From Brachypterus glaber (lineage: Eukaryota > Arthropoda > Insecta > Coleoptera > Kateretidae), in the NCBI GenBank assembly GCA_958510825.1, contig OY294044.1, positions 73,822,979 to 73,886,978 of the forward strand: a stretch of 64,000 nt of DNA, given 5' to 3'. Shown here piece after piece: positions 12,220 through 24,337 of the stretch. Below the pieces are notes generated by a model that was not told the DNA's origin, ran no database searches, and saw nothing but the letters and a program-made list of their open reading frames with translations. The position numbers and the translations under genes were made by a program. Numbering within the stretch: the first letter of the stretch is position 1; the number at the start of each line of letters is the position of its first letter.

Positions 12220-12560
12220 CGGGATTGTATTTGGTCAACATTGGTGTGTCCCAAGGGGGGCAAATGGGGAAAAATACATTTTCTTTACAAAAATTTGAAA
12301 ATTGCTATACTGCCCTACTACGCTAGAAAGCAGTATATGGGGGTTTTTAAGGTTGCTGAAATTGAATCTGATAATATTTTTTTTTCTAAATCCCCCCCTG
12401 CGGGGGTAAGGGGGTAAATATTTTAAAATATTTTTAATTTTCATCAAAATTTGTATATAGGGGTTATCGGGGTCGACGAATCTAAATCTGATAATAACAT
12501 TTTTCTAATTTCACCCCCTGAGGGGGAAAAAATTAAAATTATATAGTAGAAAAAATAATT
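12220..12560. repeat. Tandem G-rich/C-rich repeat module
   Basis: Two related units, about 12345-12420 and 12460-12540, each hold 'aatctgataata', then 'ttttctaa', then a run such as 'ccccctgcgggggtaagggg'. Related units occur inverted at 28300-28560 and direct at 28960-29060. The preceding part (12105-12260) shares phrases with 35170-35340. The module therefore belongs to a dispersed family. Confidence 0.6.
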
Positions 12561-13290
12561 TAATAGACCTTAAAATTATGTATCACTATTCTCCTTTCCA
12601 TTTAAAAATATATTTTTCCTTGCCCCTTTGCCCCCTAAACAAATGAAATATATATATATCAAAAATATATTTGGATTATGTTGATATTTTAAACAATTTA
12701 AAAGTTAAAGGGGTTAAGGGGGGCGGGTTTTAGACACGCACTGTACATTGTTTTTTTTTATGGGGATAAAAATATAAAATATTTATATTCAGCCAAGGAC
12801 CTTTAGTGCTTATCTATATATATTCTAAATAAACAAGGGGCCTAAAATATATATATTAGAATATGACTTTTTTACGTTAAACTTTTATTAGTTTTTAACG
12901 ATTTATTTATTTGCCAAAACTATTATACAATCTAAAATAAAGATTATCAAAAAATAATAAATGATGGTCCTTTTATATTCTTTGCAAGTCATAAAATAAT
13001 ATTTTTACATACTGTGCATAATAAAATAAAAATTTATATCTAGAATAAAAATATGAAAAAGCTGGTTTAACAATAAATTTTTCCCTAGGGATATTACTAC
13101 GTAATCCCAGAACAATAATAAGCAATCTTTTGAATTTCAAATAGTATTTTACTTCGGTACAAAAAGGCGCCGAAGTATTGCATTTATTACACTGCACGGT
13201 AAATAGTATATTACGCACCAAGTACGCGAACCTAGTTTTTAGTCACAAACGTGCTTTTTTGCCAGGGGCAGCCAAGTAAAAAAAGCACTC
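12561..13290. other. Intron sequence with a foldback-family right end
   Basis: At about 12690-12745 the sequence runs through 'aaaagttaaaggggttaagg' and ends 'cacgcactgtaca', the right terminus of the TA-flanked foldback family. No left partner lies nearby. No gene is visible in the remainder. Confidence 0.45.
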
Positions 13291-13660
13291 GATGTGCGTA
13301 TACTATTTTTCCTACGACCTAACACCTTAACATAATAAATCGCAAAAATTATCTTAAAATTAGTTTGTCAATTTGAGGTTGTGTTTGACGTTTACTAATT
13401 TCCTGACAGCAGGTATGTCACTTCCTAACCGTTGTCATAGGCAACGGGTGGGAAATAGGCACTAACTACTAATTAGGTCGTAGGAAATAGTAGTTTTCTT
13501 AACGAGTAAGCGACTTTAGTACTTAGTGCACGAGAATGAAGTTTTTTTGACAACGCGAAGCGTCGAGGTGCGTATACTATTTTTCCTACGACCTAACACC
13601 TAAACATAAAAAAAAAACGCAAAAATTATCTTAAAATTAGTTTTTCAGTTTGAGGTTGTG
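13291..13660. repeat. Direct repeats of about 94 bp flanking a 182-bp spacer
   Basis: 13291-13383 and 13566-13660 share 'gtgcgtatactatttttcct', then 'acgacctaacacct', then 'aaaaattatcttaaaattag' and 'tttgaggttgtg', with few differences. The spacing is 275 bases. An inverted relative lies at 44817-44925. The spacer contains GTTGTCATAGGCAAC. This may be a repeat module or the ends of an unidentified element; no coding sequence lies between. Confidence 0.7.
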
Positions 13661-14005
13661 TATATGTAAAATCAGCGGATTGTCGATAGATAAAGAAGAG
13701 AGATTCAATTACTTTTAGTCTTTTCCTAAGCTTTAGAGCTACAGGTATATTACAATGCTCAAAATCCAGTGTCAGACTAAGGGGACGGCCAGGGGCGATA
13801 ACCTGCTTTTCGATTGTTGATGCGCATGCTTATATCCGGCGACAATATATATTACATGAAATCTCTGCTTGTCCTTAATACAGGTTGCTTTACACAATAT
13901 TAAAGAATAACTGAAAGACCTTAAAATTAAATGATGTAAAAAAATAGTTTTTAAAGTTAAAATCCTTCTATTAATACATTTTACGTACCTGTTACCCTAT
14001 TACGT

Positions 14006-14180
14006 ATGAAAAGTAGAAAACAAGATATTTATACCAATTTACCAAAACGAGATTTTTAAAATAAGGGGTTTGAAAATGTTGCCAAAAAGCAAAAAATCCA
14101 AAAATTCCAAAACAATTCTTTTAAAAATCTCGTTTTTGTAAATTGGGATAAACATATTGTTTTCCACTTTTTAGTTATAC
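14006..14180. repeat. Hairpin element (about 175 bp)
   Basis: The left arm from 14006 ('gtatgaaaagtagaaaacaa', then 'accaatttacc', then 'aaaacgagatttttaaaa') is inverted in 14120-14180 with scattered mismatches and an insertion. A loop of about 60 bases separates the arms. It is typical of a hairpin MITE. I could not define a target duplication. Confidence 0.65.
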
Positions 14181-14724
14181 ATAATTTGAAATACACGATA
14201 TTAGATCATTGCCAAGTTACAAACTTAATATTTAGTTATAAAAAATAAAAAAAAGATTAAAAGTTCTGAAGTACACGCTTGTAACTGTTTATTTATTTTG
14301 CAATTCTTTATCTAAATTTTAGAAAAACTAACTTTATATTTGAATATTCTAAAATGTATTAAACGGCTACGAATATAGAATACATGATTAACTACCTAGG
14401 TATAAAAAAACAATAATAATATTATGTGGAAGTTTATAATACACATAGTATGTATTACATACGTCTCGAAATTTTTGATTGGCTTAGGTAATACAAAACA
14501 TTTAAATATAATTTTTGTCATCACTAGATTTAGAGCCGCAATCATTAAAATTACAGGGGGCTCAGCACCCAGGGTATAATAAGCGCATCCACTATTTTTA
14601 AATTTGCATGTTTTTTAAGGAAACTACCGAGATTGGCCTGTTGAAGATAATTTATTATTCCATCAATTTTTATATAAAATTGTTTTCAATAAATTCAAAT
14701 TCATATAGACTGACAGTTTGAACT

Positions 14725-14752
14725 TTTTTGGGCTGCTGGCCCTCTTCAGTAC
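14725..14752 (-). ncRNA. Hammerhead-like core remnant
   Basis: On the minus strand it reads CTGAAGA, GGGCCAGCAGCCC, then AAAA. The first box and the GGGC/GCCC stem II match the motif at 38213-38250, but the GAAA box has become AAAA. The upstream TGAC-TCTTGGTA also aligns with the 38.2-kb copy. It is best read as a decayed member of that family. Confidence 0.35.
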
Positions 14753-14940
14753 CAAGAGTCAACCCTGCACGCTGATTAAGAAAACGTTCTTAGCCTTTAT
14801 TCGCAAAAGGAATATAGTCATTAGATTGATGTAGACTTGTGCGCCATCTATTGCTAGATGTAGGTGATTAGAAAATAGATTGATGCAATAATAAATTAAT
14901 ATTTTTATAATTTTGTTTAAAAATAAAAATTTCTGTCCTT

Positions 14941-15100
14941 GTTGAAGATAAGTTAAAATGTTAAATCCGCGGGGAAACGCTTAGTTCCGACATGAATGGG
15001 ATATAAGAGCAATATATTGTTTAAAATAAGCGTTTTCCCCGCTCACTTGATGATCTATCTAAAACTATCAGTGGTTTTAACATTGTAACTTATCTTTAAC
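14941..15100. mobile_element. Small MITE with two-part inverted arms
   Basis: Outer arms 14941-14965 and 15076-15100 are inverted with two mismatches (GTTGAAGATAAGTT at the left end). Inner arms 14969-14983 and 15027-15042 (GCGGGGAAACGCTTA) are inverted with a one-base insertion. The right side has about 30 extra bases between inner and outer arms, so the element is slightly asymmetric. Family unknown. Confidence 0.7.
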
Positions 15101-17519
15101 CTGTTTCGAATAAAAAAATCGTCCGTCTCATTGAACTTTAGATCCCATTTCAATCATGTTCCCATCATCCTATGGAACTCAAACTAAGTGCATACGAATC
15201 AGTTTAAAGTACAGTTCAATCCACCACAAGGTGGTACTTATACTCCTTCAGGCCACTCCCTATAGGGAAATCTCAGTAGGCTACTTTTACATAAGTGCTG
15301 CACTGCAGCACTGCTGCAAACAGGGGATTTTATTCCCGATTTTCAAGGTTAAAATTTTCCAAAAACCCTAGATTTTAAAAAGCTTATAATTTTATTAAAC
15401 CTTTAATCAAAATTCTTGGCCTGAGTCTGACCCGTGACTGTAGGTCTCTGATTACATTATAATGGCCAATAATTACAATAATTATGTGTCAGAGGCAAAC
15501 ATTTTTATAAATCGTTTTGCAAACAATTCAGAATACTTTTAGTTAAAGTTTTCCATATATATGGAAACTAACTAAAAGTATCTGTGGCTGAGTTAATTTT
15601 TTTGACTCGCCTCTCAATAATCCTCCCCTCATGCATGCAGGATATCTTTGGGTTAAAATAACTTAAAAAAAAACTGAATTATGAGTTTTATTTTATTTTT
15701 ACGCGCTTGAATGACATAACTTGATTTTTTTATTATATAAGGTTAAAAGTGTAGACCTACGAAGGGGCTTAACGAAAACACCAGGAGACCCAAACCAAGA
15801 GCAGGGGAGCAGATCCCTTCCTTCGTTGGTTAGGGCCCCGTTATTTTTAATTAAGACAGATAGATAATTTACTTTATTTCCAAAAAAAAATGTGTATTGG
15901 AAAATATTAAAATGAAATAGTAATAAAAAAATATGTTTACATATACCAGCTCTGTAATTACAAAGCATTAAAAAATTTGTTTTGTTAAAATAAAATTAAG
16001 CTATTTTTAAATTTAAAAATACAATAAAAAATGAAAAAATAATAGCAAAAAGGGACGAAAAAAAAATCATAAAATGTATAACAAAGCATAAAAACAAAAT
16101 ACCGAAAATCATTTGAAAAATTTATCCATAGAATAAAAACGTGTTGTTTTAAATAATGTTTTAATTCTCATTTAAATAGACTAAAACCATGATTTACCGG
16201 TAAAGCGGAATTTTAATTTTTTCTGGTAAAATGAGATTATTATAATTTTTTAGTTTTATAGACAATAATTGCAACTTAAAAATTATATAGAGCACATGGA
16301 GAAATATACCCAGATTTTTAAAATCATAACGACAACAATCGTGTCTTCCTGTAACAGTGGTACAAATCACTCAGTATTAAGTATTTTTATTTTTATTGAT
16401 ATTCACGTAACAAAATATTGTTCTAAACAGAATGTTTTTCTGGATGCTTATTTTATTGGGGTTTATGGAAAGTTTTGCATTTACCTTAATTAAAGCGTTT
16501 TAACTAAAAAGGGTATAGATTTTTAATAGACTAATTAATTGGTTAATTCGGTTTTCTTAATTAAGAAATATCGGGATATCTTTAATGATGTTGATTTAGG
16601 ATACTTGGCAATTTTTAGGGTATTGTGCGATTATTTGTTTTTCCACCTTGATGCAATGTAATATGATAATTAAATTAAAATTAGAGATACATTTTTCAAT
16701 CAATTCTTTTGAAAAAATATAAATTAATTTTTAATCATTAGGTCATTTTCAGTAAATATGTTTTAAAGAAAGCTTTTTGGTATGGAATTCTTCACATATA
16801 GTTTCGCTACATTTTGGTAATAGTTTTATGACAGATGGTTTTAAAAGGAATTTTTGGACAGGCTGTTTTGTCAGGTGGTTACAAATAAATAGTCTTTTAT
16901 CATGTAATCAAGCGGTAACATCAATTTTAGTTTTTGGGGGTTTTAACGACGTATGAAAATGTGAAACTAAATTAAAAATATAAAGTCGCGAATATAGATT
17001 GCCTGAAGTGTAATAATACTTTTTATTTAAAATTAAATTGTTTTGTTTTTTTTTATTTGTTTCAACTTTTCATTTACTTTAATTAATTTCTTGTTGTGTT
17101 GTTTAATTCTTTTGTTTAAGATATATTTTAATTTTAAAATATATCTGAAGTTTAACCTTTCGCATTTCTATATAAAGTTAGTGTTATAAGAAGACAACTC
17201 CGCAGAAACATGAATTTCAGATAAGTATTCGTATTTAGTTTTTTATATTAATCAAGCATATATGTGAACATATGCTTGTAGTGGCTCACTACCCAGGTAG
17301 TAAACTTATGGCTAGTCTGTTATGTTGGGACGCCTTCAAATACCGGTGTATTATTCTAATAGTATAAATTAATGTCTTAAATAATTAATATTTTTGGCTT
17401 TAATTAAATCAACTCTCTTTTACATTCCTAATAAACAAACTGTTCTTATAGCTTTTTTTTACTGTAAAATAATTTTAAAATATGTACAATAAACAGTTTT
17501 TTGCAGTTTTATAACCGAC
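15101..17519. other. Intron sequence, no gene recognised
   Basis: No supportable gene. A near-palindrome at 15533-15581 is listed separately. The stretch 15160-15370 is less AT-rich and includes the palindromic word TGCTGCACTGCAGCA, but no frame looks like a known protein. A short palindrome with 'caagcatat' arms lies near 17255-17280. Confidence 0.45.
15533..15581. repeat. Near-perfect palindrome
   Basis: ATACTTTTAGTT on the left is inverted as AACTAAAAGTAT on the right, around a central TTTCCATATATATGGAAA. The mismatches sit between the two parts. It has almost no spacer, so it could extrude as a hairpin. Confidence 0.7.
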
Positions 17520-17905
17520 ATTTTGTCGTATGGTTAATATTGCTAAAAGAGCCTTGGAAAGTCTTTTGAGTCTTCAATATGCATTTTCGTTTGGACTTTA
17601 GGCATTCGTCTAAATGAGTTCCTAAGAATTTAATTAGTGGAGATAGTAAAGTGATACCATAGTTTAAAATTAAATTTCTTTAAGATTACGTACAACAAGT
17701 GTTGAAAGTGATATTGTACGTTTTTTTTAGCGTAGGTCTATTTGCTGCAAACCATTCATATATATCATGTAGAATTCGTAAATAATCTTGTAGTGAGATT
17801 GTTTCATCAAACAAAATACCAGTATCGACCGCGAACAATACCCAAATCACCTCTTTGAAGTTACCAACAAGATCCTTTATGTAAAATAAAAAGAAAGTTT
17901 TGCGA
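17520..17905 (-). pseudogene. Decayed reverse transcriptase fragment
   Basis: On the minus strand from about 17880 the conceptual protein contains FYIKDLVGNFKEV, a mutated catalytic box FAVDTGILFDE (normally FADD) and DYLRILHDIYEWFAANR, then TLKKTYNITF. After a frameshift it reads PLIKFLGTHLDECLK. These are the palm and thumb regions of a Jockey-type non-LTR RT in the expected order. The second catalytic aspartate position is lost and frames are broken. Neither end of the element is visible. Confidence 0.75.
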
Positions 17906-18116
17906 TGGACTCATGTGACACGCGACATTTATATTTACTCCTTATATATTTTAATACATTCTTACAATTCAATAAACATAGCGCGATCTGAAAGGTAGGA
18001 CTCAAACAACTTGACTGATAAAGCACTAAACTCGTAAAAATAGAAACTTTCAATAGATTAGGGTGAGGCCGAAAGCTTAGGCCAGGTCGCAACACTTAAT
18101 GCGCATTATTTTTAAT

Positions 18117-18212
18117 GGAGAGCCCCTAGCACAAGCATAGGCTTATTTGGGGCTCTCCATGACACAGTATGTATTGTACACATAAATAAATAAATAAATA
18201 AATAAAATAAAT
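18117..18212 (+). mobile_element. 3' terminal hairpin and tail of a LINE or SINE family
   Basis: A 10-bp perfect stem, GGAGAGCCCC at 18117-18126 and GGGGCTCTCC at 18149-18158, encloses a shorter AAGC/GCTT pair. It is followed by a unique linker and an AAATA-type tail. The hairpin and tail recur at 58903-58998, while sequence upstream differs. That is the pattern of independently 5'-truncated copies sharing a 3' recognition structure. No coding sequence is attached. Confidence 0.65.
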
Positions 18213-18479
18213 ATACTAACTAAAAGTAAAAGTATGGCGTCGCTTGTGCTGCGACCCTTCCTGAAGTTTCTCTTGAAACACTATTTCAATAATATTCGAT
18301 ACTAAGGAAAGAATTACGATAATTTGACACTTACTTGTTGTATGCGATATTGCAATTTTTAATTTACTTCGGAATATTCTTGAATTAAAAGATTAGTTAA
18401 GTATGTGTGTAAGATGTGATTTGGGAATTTTTTTTTCAGTAATTGTTAGGTACACAGCCACACATAAAAAGGTCCGGAG

Positions 18480-18645
18480 ACCATTGCATTTCTATGTATT
18501 TTGAGGCGCTGAATTAAGCTTAAAAACCTGATTTTTGAGTATGAAAATAACGCTGTTTCAGATTATCTCCACTAATTAGATAAGATGCTATTTTGACCTC
18601 AAACTTGGATTCAGCGCCATAAAATACATAGGAATAGAATGGTCT
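18480..18645. repeat. Hairpin element with the GGCGCTGAAT word
   Basis: Left arm 'agaccattgcatttctatgt' followed by 'attttgaggcgctgaat' is inverted at about 18600-18645 ('attcagcgccataaaatac', then 'aatagaatggtctt'). The loop is about 60 bases. It belongs to the loose set of hairpins sharing a GCTGAAtCcGAAT-like word. Confidence 0.65.
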
Positions 18646-18689
18646 TCGAAAAAATTCTAAACCTATTTTTTATGGCTGTGTTATTGGAA

Positions 18690-19440
18690 TTTCATCATAA
18701 GCCACAAGTTTTTTTTTGGTTTCTTTTATTAACTATTCTTATTATATTTATGTATGGCTTAATCATGGAATCTGAATTTATAAAACTAATCATGTTTGCA
18801 GATGATTCAAATGTACTGCTCCGAAATAAGACTAGCGAAACACTTGTTGCGGATGCCATCGTAGTCTCTCAGAGTTTTGGTCAATGGTGTCTGCAAAATG
18901 GGTTAATACAATAATGATAATAATGACAATAATGACAATAATAAAAATAAAATCTATTTAATGAGAGTAACTATCTTCAAAAAATTTAAATAATAATTCC
19001 AGCTTTTTGATAAAAGTTGATAATTCGAGTGTTAGAAGAGATTAATTTTTTGGGCGTTATTCTTGACCAAAGGCTCACCTGGCAGCCACAAATTGCACTA
19101 CTCACTGATAAGTTCTCGTATATTTTTAATAAGATCCCTACGAACAACAGTAATTAAGTGTAATAAAGTTATTATTCTATGGTACTGTACATTCTGTATT
19201 AAGTTATAGTCTTATTTTCTGGGGGTATCTAGGTTGTTTAGGTGATGCTTTTATTCTACAAAAAAAGATTGTCAGAACCATGGTAAATGCTCACTATCAA
19301 GCTCTTTGAAAACCACTGTTTAGAGACTTATGTATACTTACATTACCATATCTCTACATTTTTGTTATTTAAATGTCGTTTAAAATAAATAAGAAACCTT
19401 TGTTTTTAGTTGAAATTGTTATCCCCTCTGTAATCCAAAA
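18690..19440 (+). pseudogene. Decayed reverse transcriptase of a non-LTR retrotransposon
   Basis: The plus strand shows a degraded KPQVFF box (normally PQGSV), then FADDSNVLLRNKTSET with both catalytic aspartates intact, and FGQWCLQNGL. After frameshifts it continues FLGVILDQRLTWQPQIALL, YGTVHSVLSY, LIFWGYLG and LQKKIVRTM. This is the palm-to-C-terminal order of a Jockey/CR1-type RT. A TAATAATGACAATAATG low-complexity insertion at 18915-18950 breaks the frame. Only the 3' half of the ORF survives. Confidence 0.8.
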
Positions 19441-19609
19441 TGACCCATTTTTACTTTAAATGGAAACGCTTTCTCAAGACATTTTTTAAATTATTATAAA
19501 AAAGGTCATAAGCGGTGTCAGAATTCTGAATATTATACATATTTTCTCAGTCAAGTTTATGTAATAAACTTGTAAAATGTCGATTGCTTTTATAAGGTGA
19601 TTTTTTGAA

Positions 19610-20705
19610 ACTTTTTGTTTCCGACCCCTGTTTTTTCATAAATTGTTTAAACACACATAAAGAAGTAATTTAGGCAAATATAAAAAAAATCGTAGAGGCC
19701 AATGGTTTTTTCTAATTTGTTATAATATGTACATATTACGTACTTAAACTTCAATATATATTTTAGATAAAATAATAAAGTTATTATTTATGATCACTAC
19801 ATTACAAAAATGTTTATCTCCAACGCCAAAGGGCCTATATTTTTTTCTAGCATTTTATTGTTTTATGGGTTTTATGGACCGAAAAACCAAAAAAAACTTT
19901 TTTTGCATATTCGTACTTAAAATGCCATGAAACGCCGAGAAAATGTAAAAAAATGGGTGTTAAAAAAATATGGGTTTGTCTGTCCTTTGTCTCCAAACCT
20001 TATAACTTCTAAACGAAGGGTCAGATTTAAAAAACTCTTTCACTATACGATTTAGGACCTTCGTAGTTTACCTGAAGTCAAATATGGTTAACATTAGGGA
20101 GCAGCAAGGGAGACAAAGGGGGCAAATACTAATATTTTTTGCGATCTGGCTTATTATTGATAGGAAGAAAACAATTCTTATCCTACAACAAAAATAATTG
20201 AAATTTTAGTCGAAAAATAAAAAAAAAAACACTTTTTATCTGCACAAAAAATGTTATTCTACAATCAATAATAAACCAGTTATCGCAAAAATAATAGTAT
20301 TTGCCCCCTTTGTCCCCCTTGCCTGATCCCAATGCTAACCATATTTGACGTCAAGTAACCTACGAAGGTCCTAAATTGTACAGTAAAATAATTTTTTAAA
20401 TCGGACCTTTCGTTTAGAAGTTATAAGGTTTAGAGACAAAGGACAGACAGACCGATATTTTTTTAACACCCACTTTTTTCACATTTTCTCGACGTTTCAT
20501 GGCATTTTAAGTCCGAATATGCAAAACAAAATTTTTCCATTTTTCGGTCCACTTCGCTTGGAGATAAGCATTTTTGTAATGTAGTGATTATAAATAATGA
20601 TTTTATAATTATATCTAAAATATGTATTAAAGTTTAAATTACTTCTTTAGGTGTTTTTAAACAATTTATGAAGAAAATCAGGGGTCGGAAACAAAAAGTT
20701 AAAAT
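19610..20705. mobile_element. Foldback element with arms of about 450-550 bp
   Basis: 19610-20161 and 20263-20705 are inverted copies of each other around a 101-base centre. Outer ends read 'ctttttgtttccgacccctg' and its complement. Innermost arms read 'gcgatctggcttattattga' and its complement. The right arm lacks a segment of about 60-70 bases around the 'ggccctttggcg' block. No coding sequence is present. A single arm of the same family lies at 251-782. Confidence 0.85.
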
Positions 20706-22034
20706 TTGTAGAAAACCACCGTGTTTTAGCATGTTTAAAATTTCTTGTAAATTTTCCTCAAATAAATCCAATACTAAAACCAGGACATTTTCTGTGTTAC
20801 AAATACATTTTATACAAAGCAATACGATGTATTATGTAACAAGAATTCCTCATAATTTTCTACAAAATTCTAAACAAGAGGATTAACAATCCGTAAATGA
20901 ATTGTGCTTTGAGCTAAACCTTCGGTTAATTGTTGTTTTTGATTTATCCGGATTAAAATACGGGGGAACATAAAACGGAAATATACATACAAAAACAATT
21001 TATTAAACTAAAATTTTATCAAAATTTGATTGATATTTAATACTCGATATACAAAGTAACACTCTCTTAAAAAAAGCTCGTTTAACCAAAAAAAAAAAAA
21101 AACAAATCTTAGTTTTAATTGAAATATTCTGCGAAAAATCTTTACTAAAGATGTGTTCTGCAGAAAAACAGATGGATTTATTAAAAGTTGTTGAGTATTA
21201 ATTAATGGTATTAGTTACCTGGCCATACAACTAACCAAACTCTTATTCTTTTTCTCTCACTTTAGCCAATTGGAAACACTGGTTAACCGTACGGTTTTTA
21301 TCCCCACCACTAAATTCGTATAACCGACAGTTCTCACAAAAACGCATTGGTTATTTTCTTAAGGTTTTGACAAGTAACTAACCTAACTTCTCAGAAAAAA
21401 CTGATAAGGTATATATTTTTTATATTTTCTTTGGATAAGATATGATGAAAAAGCACTTAAACTACATTTCCAAGTTTATTTGCTCATGGGGAAGATAATA
21501 AACAACACTGATAAGTTTAAATAGTTTTTTATATAAGAATTTAATTTTAAACTACATAAGCAAACACTTAGAAGTTAGAAAATAAAAGTTAAAATACCTT
21601 ACCTACTCTATTTTTTACATTTTCCATACAAATCGAGAAAAATTCCCACAGGCCTGTCAATTATGGTGTAAATATACAATTTATAGGTTAAGTTTTTACG
21701 GTTAACCGTATCTAACTCACCTCCGAACCTGTGTTAGACGCGGTTACTGCTGGTTAGTGACGTCATCGCTTCCCCTCACTTACCGTATGTAACCGATTCT
21801 CACAAAAACGAATTTCAGTAACTTGGTTAGTTCCGGTGACCCGACAAAAAATTGGCATTTACTATCTAATGTGCACCAAAGCAGGACTGCGTTGTCCCAT
21901 CTCTATGTTGCGTGTTTTTTAACACACCGGCTAATGTAGGACTTTTAATCTAAATTTTAAGGTTAGATCTATTGACAGTCACAATTATAACTGTCGACAG
22001 ATAAAACCTAAATTAATTAAATTAATTATAATAA
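20706..22034. other. Intron sequence with GGTTAACC-type words, no gene recognised
   Basis: No gene is visible. GGTTAACCG appears near 21282 and 21712, and similar words appear near 21240-21310 and 21720-21840. The two blocks 21200-21390 and 21640-21850 share vocabulary ('gttctcacaaaaacg', 'attctcacaaaaacg'), which suggests the ends of an undefined element. A similar motif cluster lies at 57430-57540. Confidence 0.4.
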
Positions 22035-23166
22035 CACTAGGCAACAAATCGCTACTTTTTTTTTGCCCCGATCGGAAAGTAAATTTTTCTTACTAATTCG
22101 AGGGCATAGAATCCGAATCCAACCTTAGAAAAATTCCAGCACCTTAAATTTTTGAGATATAAGTTCAGGTAATAATGACGTTTTTTTTCAAAATCTTTAA
22201 AAAAAAAGAGTAGAATTTTGAAAATTTTAATGTATATTAAAAAAAATACGAGGAATTCAAAAATCTATATGTCAAGAACCTACTCTCAGAGTAAGTACGC
22301 GAAAAAAAATAAAAAGGTTAAAATGAAAGTGCAGAGTTTACTTAATTGCTCATTTGTGGCAAAACTATCAAATTTTTTTAAAAACTTTATAAAACTTAAT
22401 TTGTAGATTATAAAATTCTCTACAAAAATATTTATACAAATATTTTTTTATTTTGCTTAGTTTGTTCCTAAAAAGTAAATAAATGAAAAAGATATAAAAT
22501 TAAAGTACACTTTTTTCCCGAGCCCAAAAAATATATTTTTCTTATTAATTTAAAGGCGCAGAATCCAAATTTGACCTTGAAAAAAATTCAGCACGTCTTA
22601 TTTTTTAAATTTTAGTACATGAAATTATGCGAATTTAAAAATAATTTATAAAACAAAATATTGTGTATTTTTTTTTTGTTTTTTTTTTTTTAATGGTTCT
22701 ACATCATAAAAATGTTACTTTATTACATAAGAACCATAATACGTAACATTTTTTTAGTTCATTTTGATTTTTGACAATTTTTAGCATGAGTACGTGGCGA
22801 TAAGCTAGTCCCCTTATGCACCCTTCTTCTTACCCTCCACCCCTACTTAGTTTTGTCACATAATCCATTTTTTTTTTAATATTTTTTTTTTCATAATATC
22901 CCTATTTATTCTACCTATGAATTTAAAGTTTCTATGTTTTAAGTTGGGTATTTTTTAACTAATATTGAGTCGCCGAATCCAGATTTGTCTTCCATGATTT
23001 TAGAACAAAAGAGGGATAAAATAATGATTTTTTAACATTTTTATCTTATTTTTCTCAGAAAACTTAGGTAATAGAAATATTCTGAGGCCAGATTCGGTTT
23101 CAGCGTCCCAAAATTAGTTAAAAAACATATGACTCCAATCGGGGCAAGAAACCGTGTTGCCTAGTG
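22035..23166. mobile_element. TAA-flanked DNA transposon family, copy 1 (1,132 bp)
   Basis: Starts CACTAGGCAACA and ends TGTTGCCTAGTG, perfect 12-base inverted termini. Inner parts remain inverted (TTGCCCCGATCGGA on the left, TCCAATCGGGGCAA on the right). Both flanks are TAA (22032-22034, 23167-23169). A 3-bp TAA duplication is characteristic of PIF/Harbinger elements. No transposase is seen, so it is non-autonomous. Copy 2 at 46544-47301 shares both ends but lacks an internal block of about 400 bases. Confidence 0.85.
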
Positions 23167-23189
23167 TAATTATTAAACCTCAAACAAAA

Positions 23190-23400
23190 CCGTTATTAAC
23201 CGACTTCCAAAAAGGAGGAGGTTATCAATTTGACGTGTGACTTTTTTTATGTTTGTTCCGGCATAACTTTGGAACGAATGAACGGAATTTGATGAAACTT
23301 TTTGCAACTTAAAGAGAGCATTCATAAGGTGGTCCCGTTTCAATTTGAGGCTCGTATAATGTCGGGTATGCCGGATAATTAAGATAAATCTAATCATTTT
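23190..23400. repeat. Dispersed insect repeat with the ACTTCCAAAAAGGAGGAGG phrase
   Basis: The phrase ACCGACTTCCAAAAAGGAGG, followed by 'aggttatcaattt' and a T-run with 'atgtttgttcc', is one I recall as widespread in insect genomes, often in Lepidoptera. I cannot verify that here. No open frame of interest accompanies it. An open frame on the minus strand (23173-23397) is not a recognisable protein. Confidence 0.45.
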
Positions 23401-23842
23401 AACGCAATTTCACTTAAAAACGGCTTAATTTCCACCAAATTTTCAAAGAAATATCGCATAAGCCGGATAACTTAATTAAGGGATCACTCAAATATTAAGG
23501 CATACTGAAAATCTTTTAAATGCCGCTAAACTTGATTCTCTGGACCTGTAAAATTAAAATACCAAGAGAAATTGATAAATTTTGTGATTTTACTATAAGG
23601 CGTTATTTGATTATTACTTAACGCTTAAAGTTTAACAAGACTATCTTTAGTATTTCGTTTAAAATAACGATAGTTGGACTCTTGGGCGCTGAAATAAAAA
23701 TATTGCTTTTATTTTTTAGAAATTTATCTTTAAGATAATGACCTCAAAACGCACTAACAGTAAGTTGTGACGTCAGCAGCTTGCCGAGATGGAAGGACAA
23801 TTATAATTTAGCTTAGATCACGTTACAAATCTACAAGTTCTG

Positions 23843-23987
23843 TGTCACTAAAAAGTAAAAAATAAGAAATAAGAAGTTGGTGCCAATTTCACCATTTACT
23901 GACAATTATTTTTTTATTATTTTATTATTGTTTGCTGTGAAATTGGCATCGACTTAAGTATTTCTTATTTTTTACTTTTTAGAGACA
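23843..23987. repeat. Hairpin element (145 bp)
   Basis: Left arm 'tgtcactaaaaagtaaaaaa', then 'taagaaataagaa', then 'ggtgccaatttcac', is inverted at 23937-23987 with a few mismatches. The loop is AT-rich and about 45 bases long. This is a typical hairpin MITE; the target duplication is not defined. Confidence 0.75.
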
Positions 23988-24284
23988 TAGTAGTCGGTTC
24001 ATTATTTTTTGCAAAAAGTTTTTATTTTATACACATATTCCTATAGAACAGTGTCATAACACAAAACTTTGAAAAATGTGTTTTTAGTGTAAGTACTGCT
24101 AATATGCTCTTATTGACATCTACAGATCTGTATAACTGGAATATTACATATAACTAGCATAGTTATATGTACCACACACCACAATCTTCATTAAAACAGC
24201 AAAGTTTGGACAAAGTAAATCTGCTGCCAGTCTCTTTCCGTCCCGAAAAGGTTAAAATAAAACATAAAACATAAAGAAAAATAC

Positions 24285-24288
24285 CAAA

Positions 24289-24337
<49 letters not shown>

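Noticed and set aside
13425..13445. X-box-like motif GTTGTCATAGGCAAC
   Set aside because: The half-sites are spaced three bases apart and the site lies in repeated sequence; no promoter is nearby. Not enough to call an RFX site.
13291..13660. Direct repeats as LTRs of a retrovirus-like element
   Set aside because: Only 182 bases separate them, with no primer-binding site, polypurine tract or TG...CA ends; better described as a repeat module.
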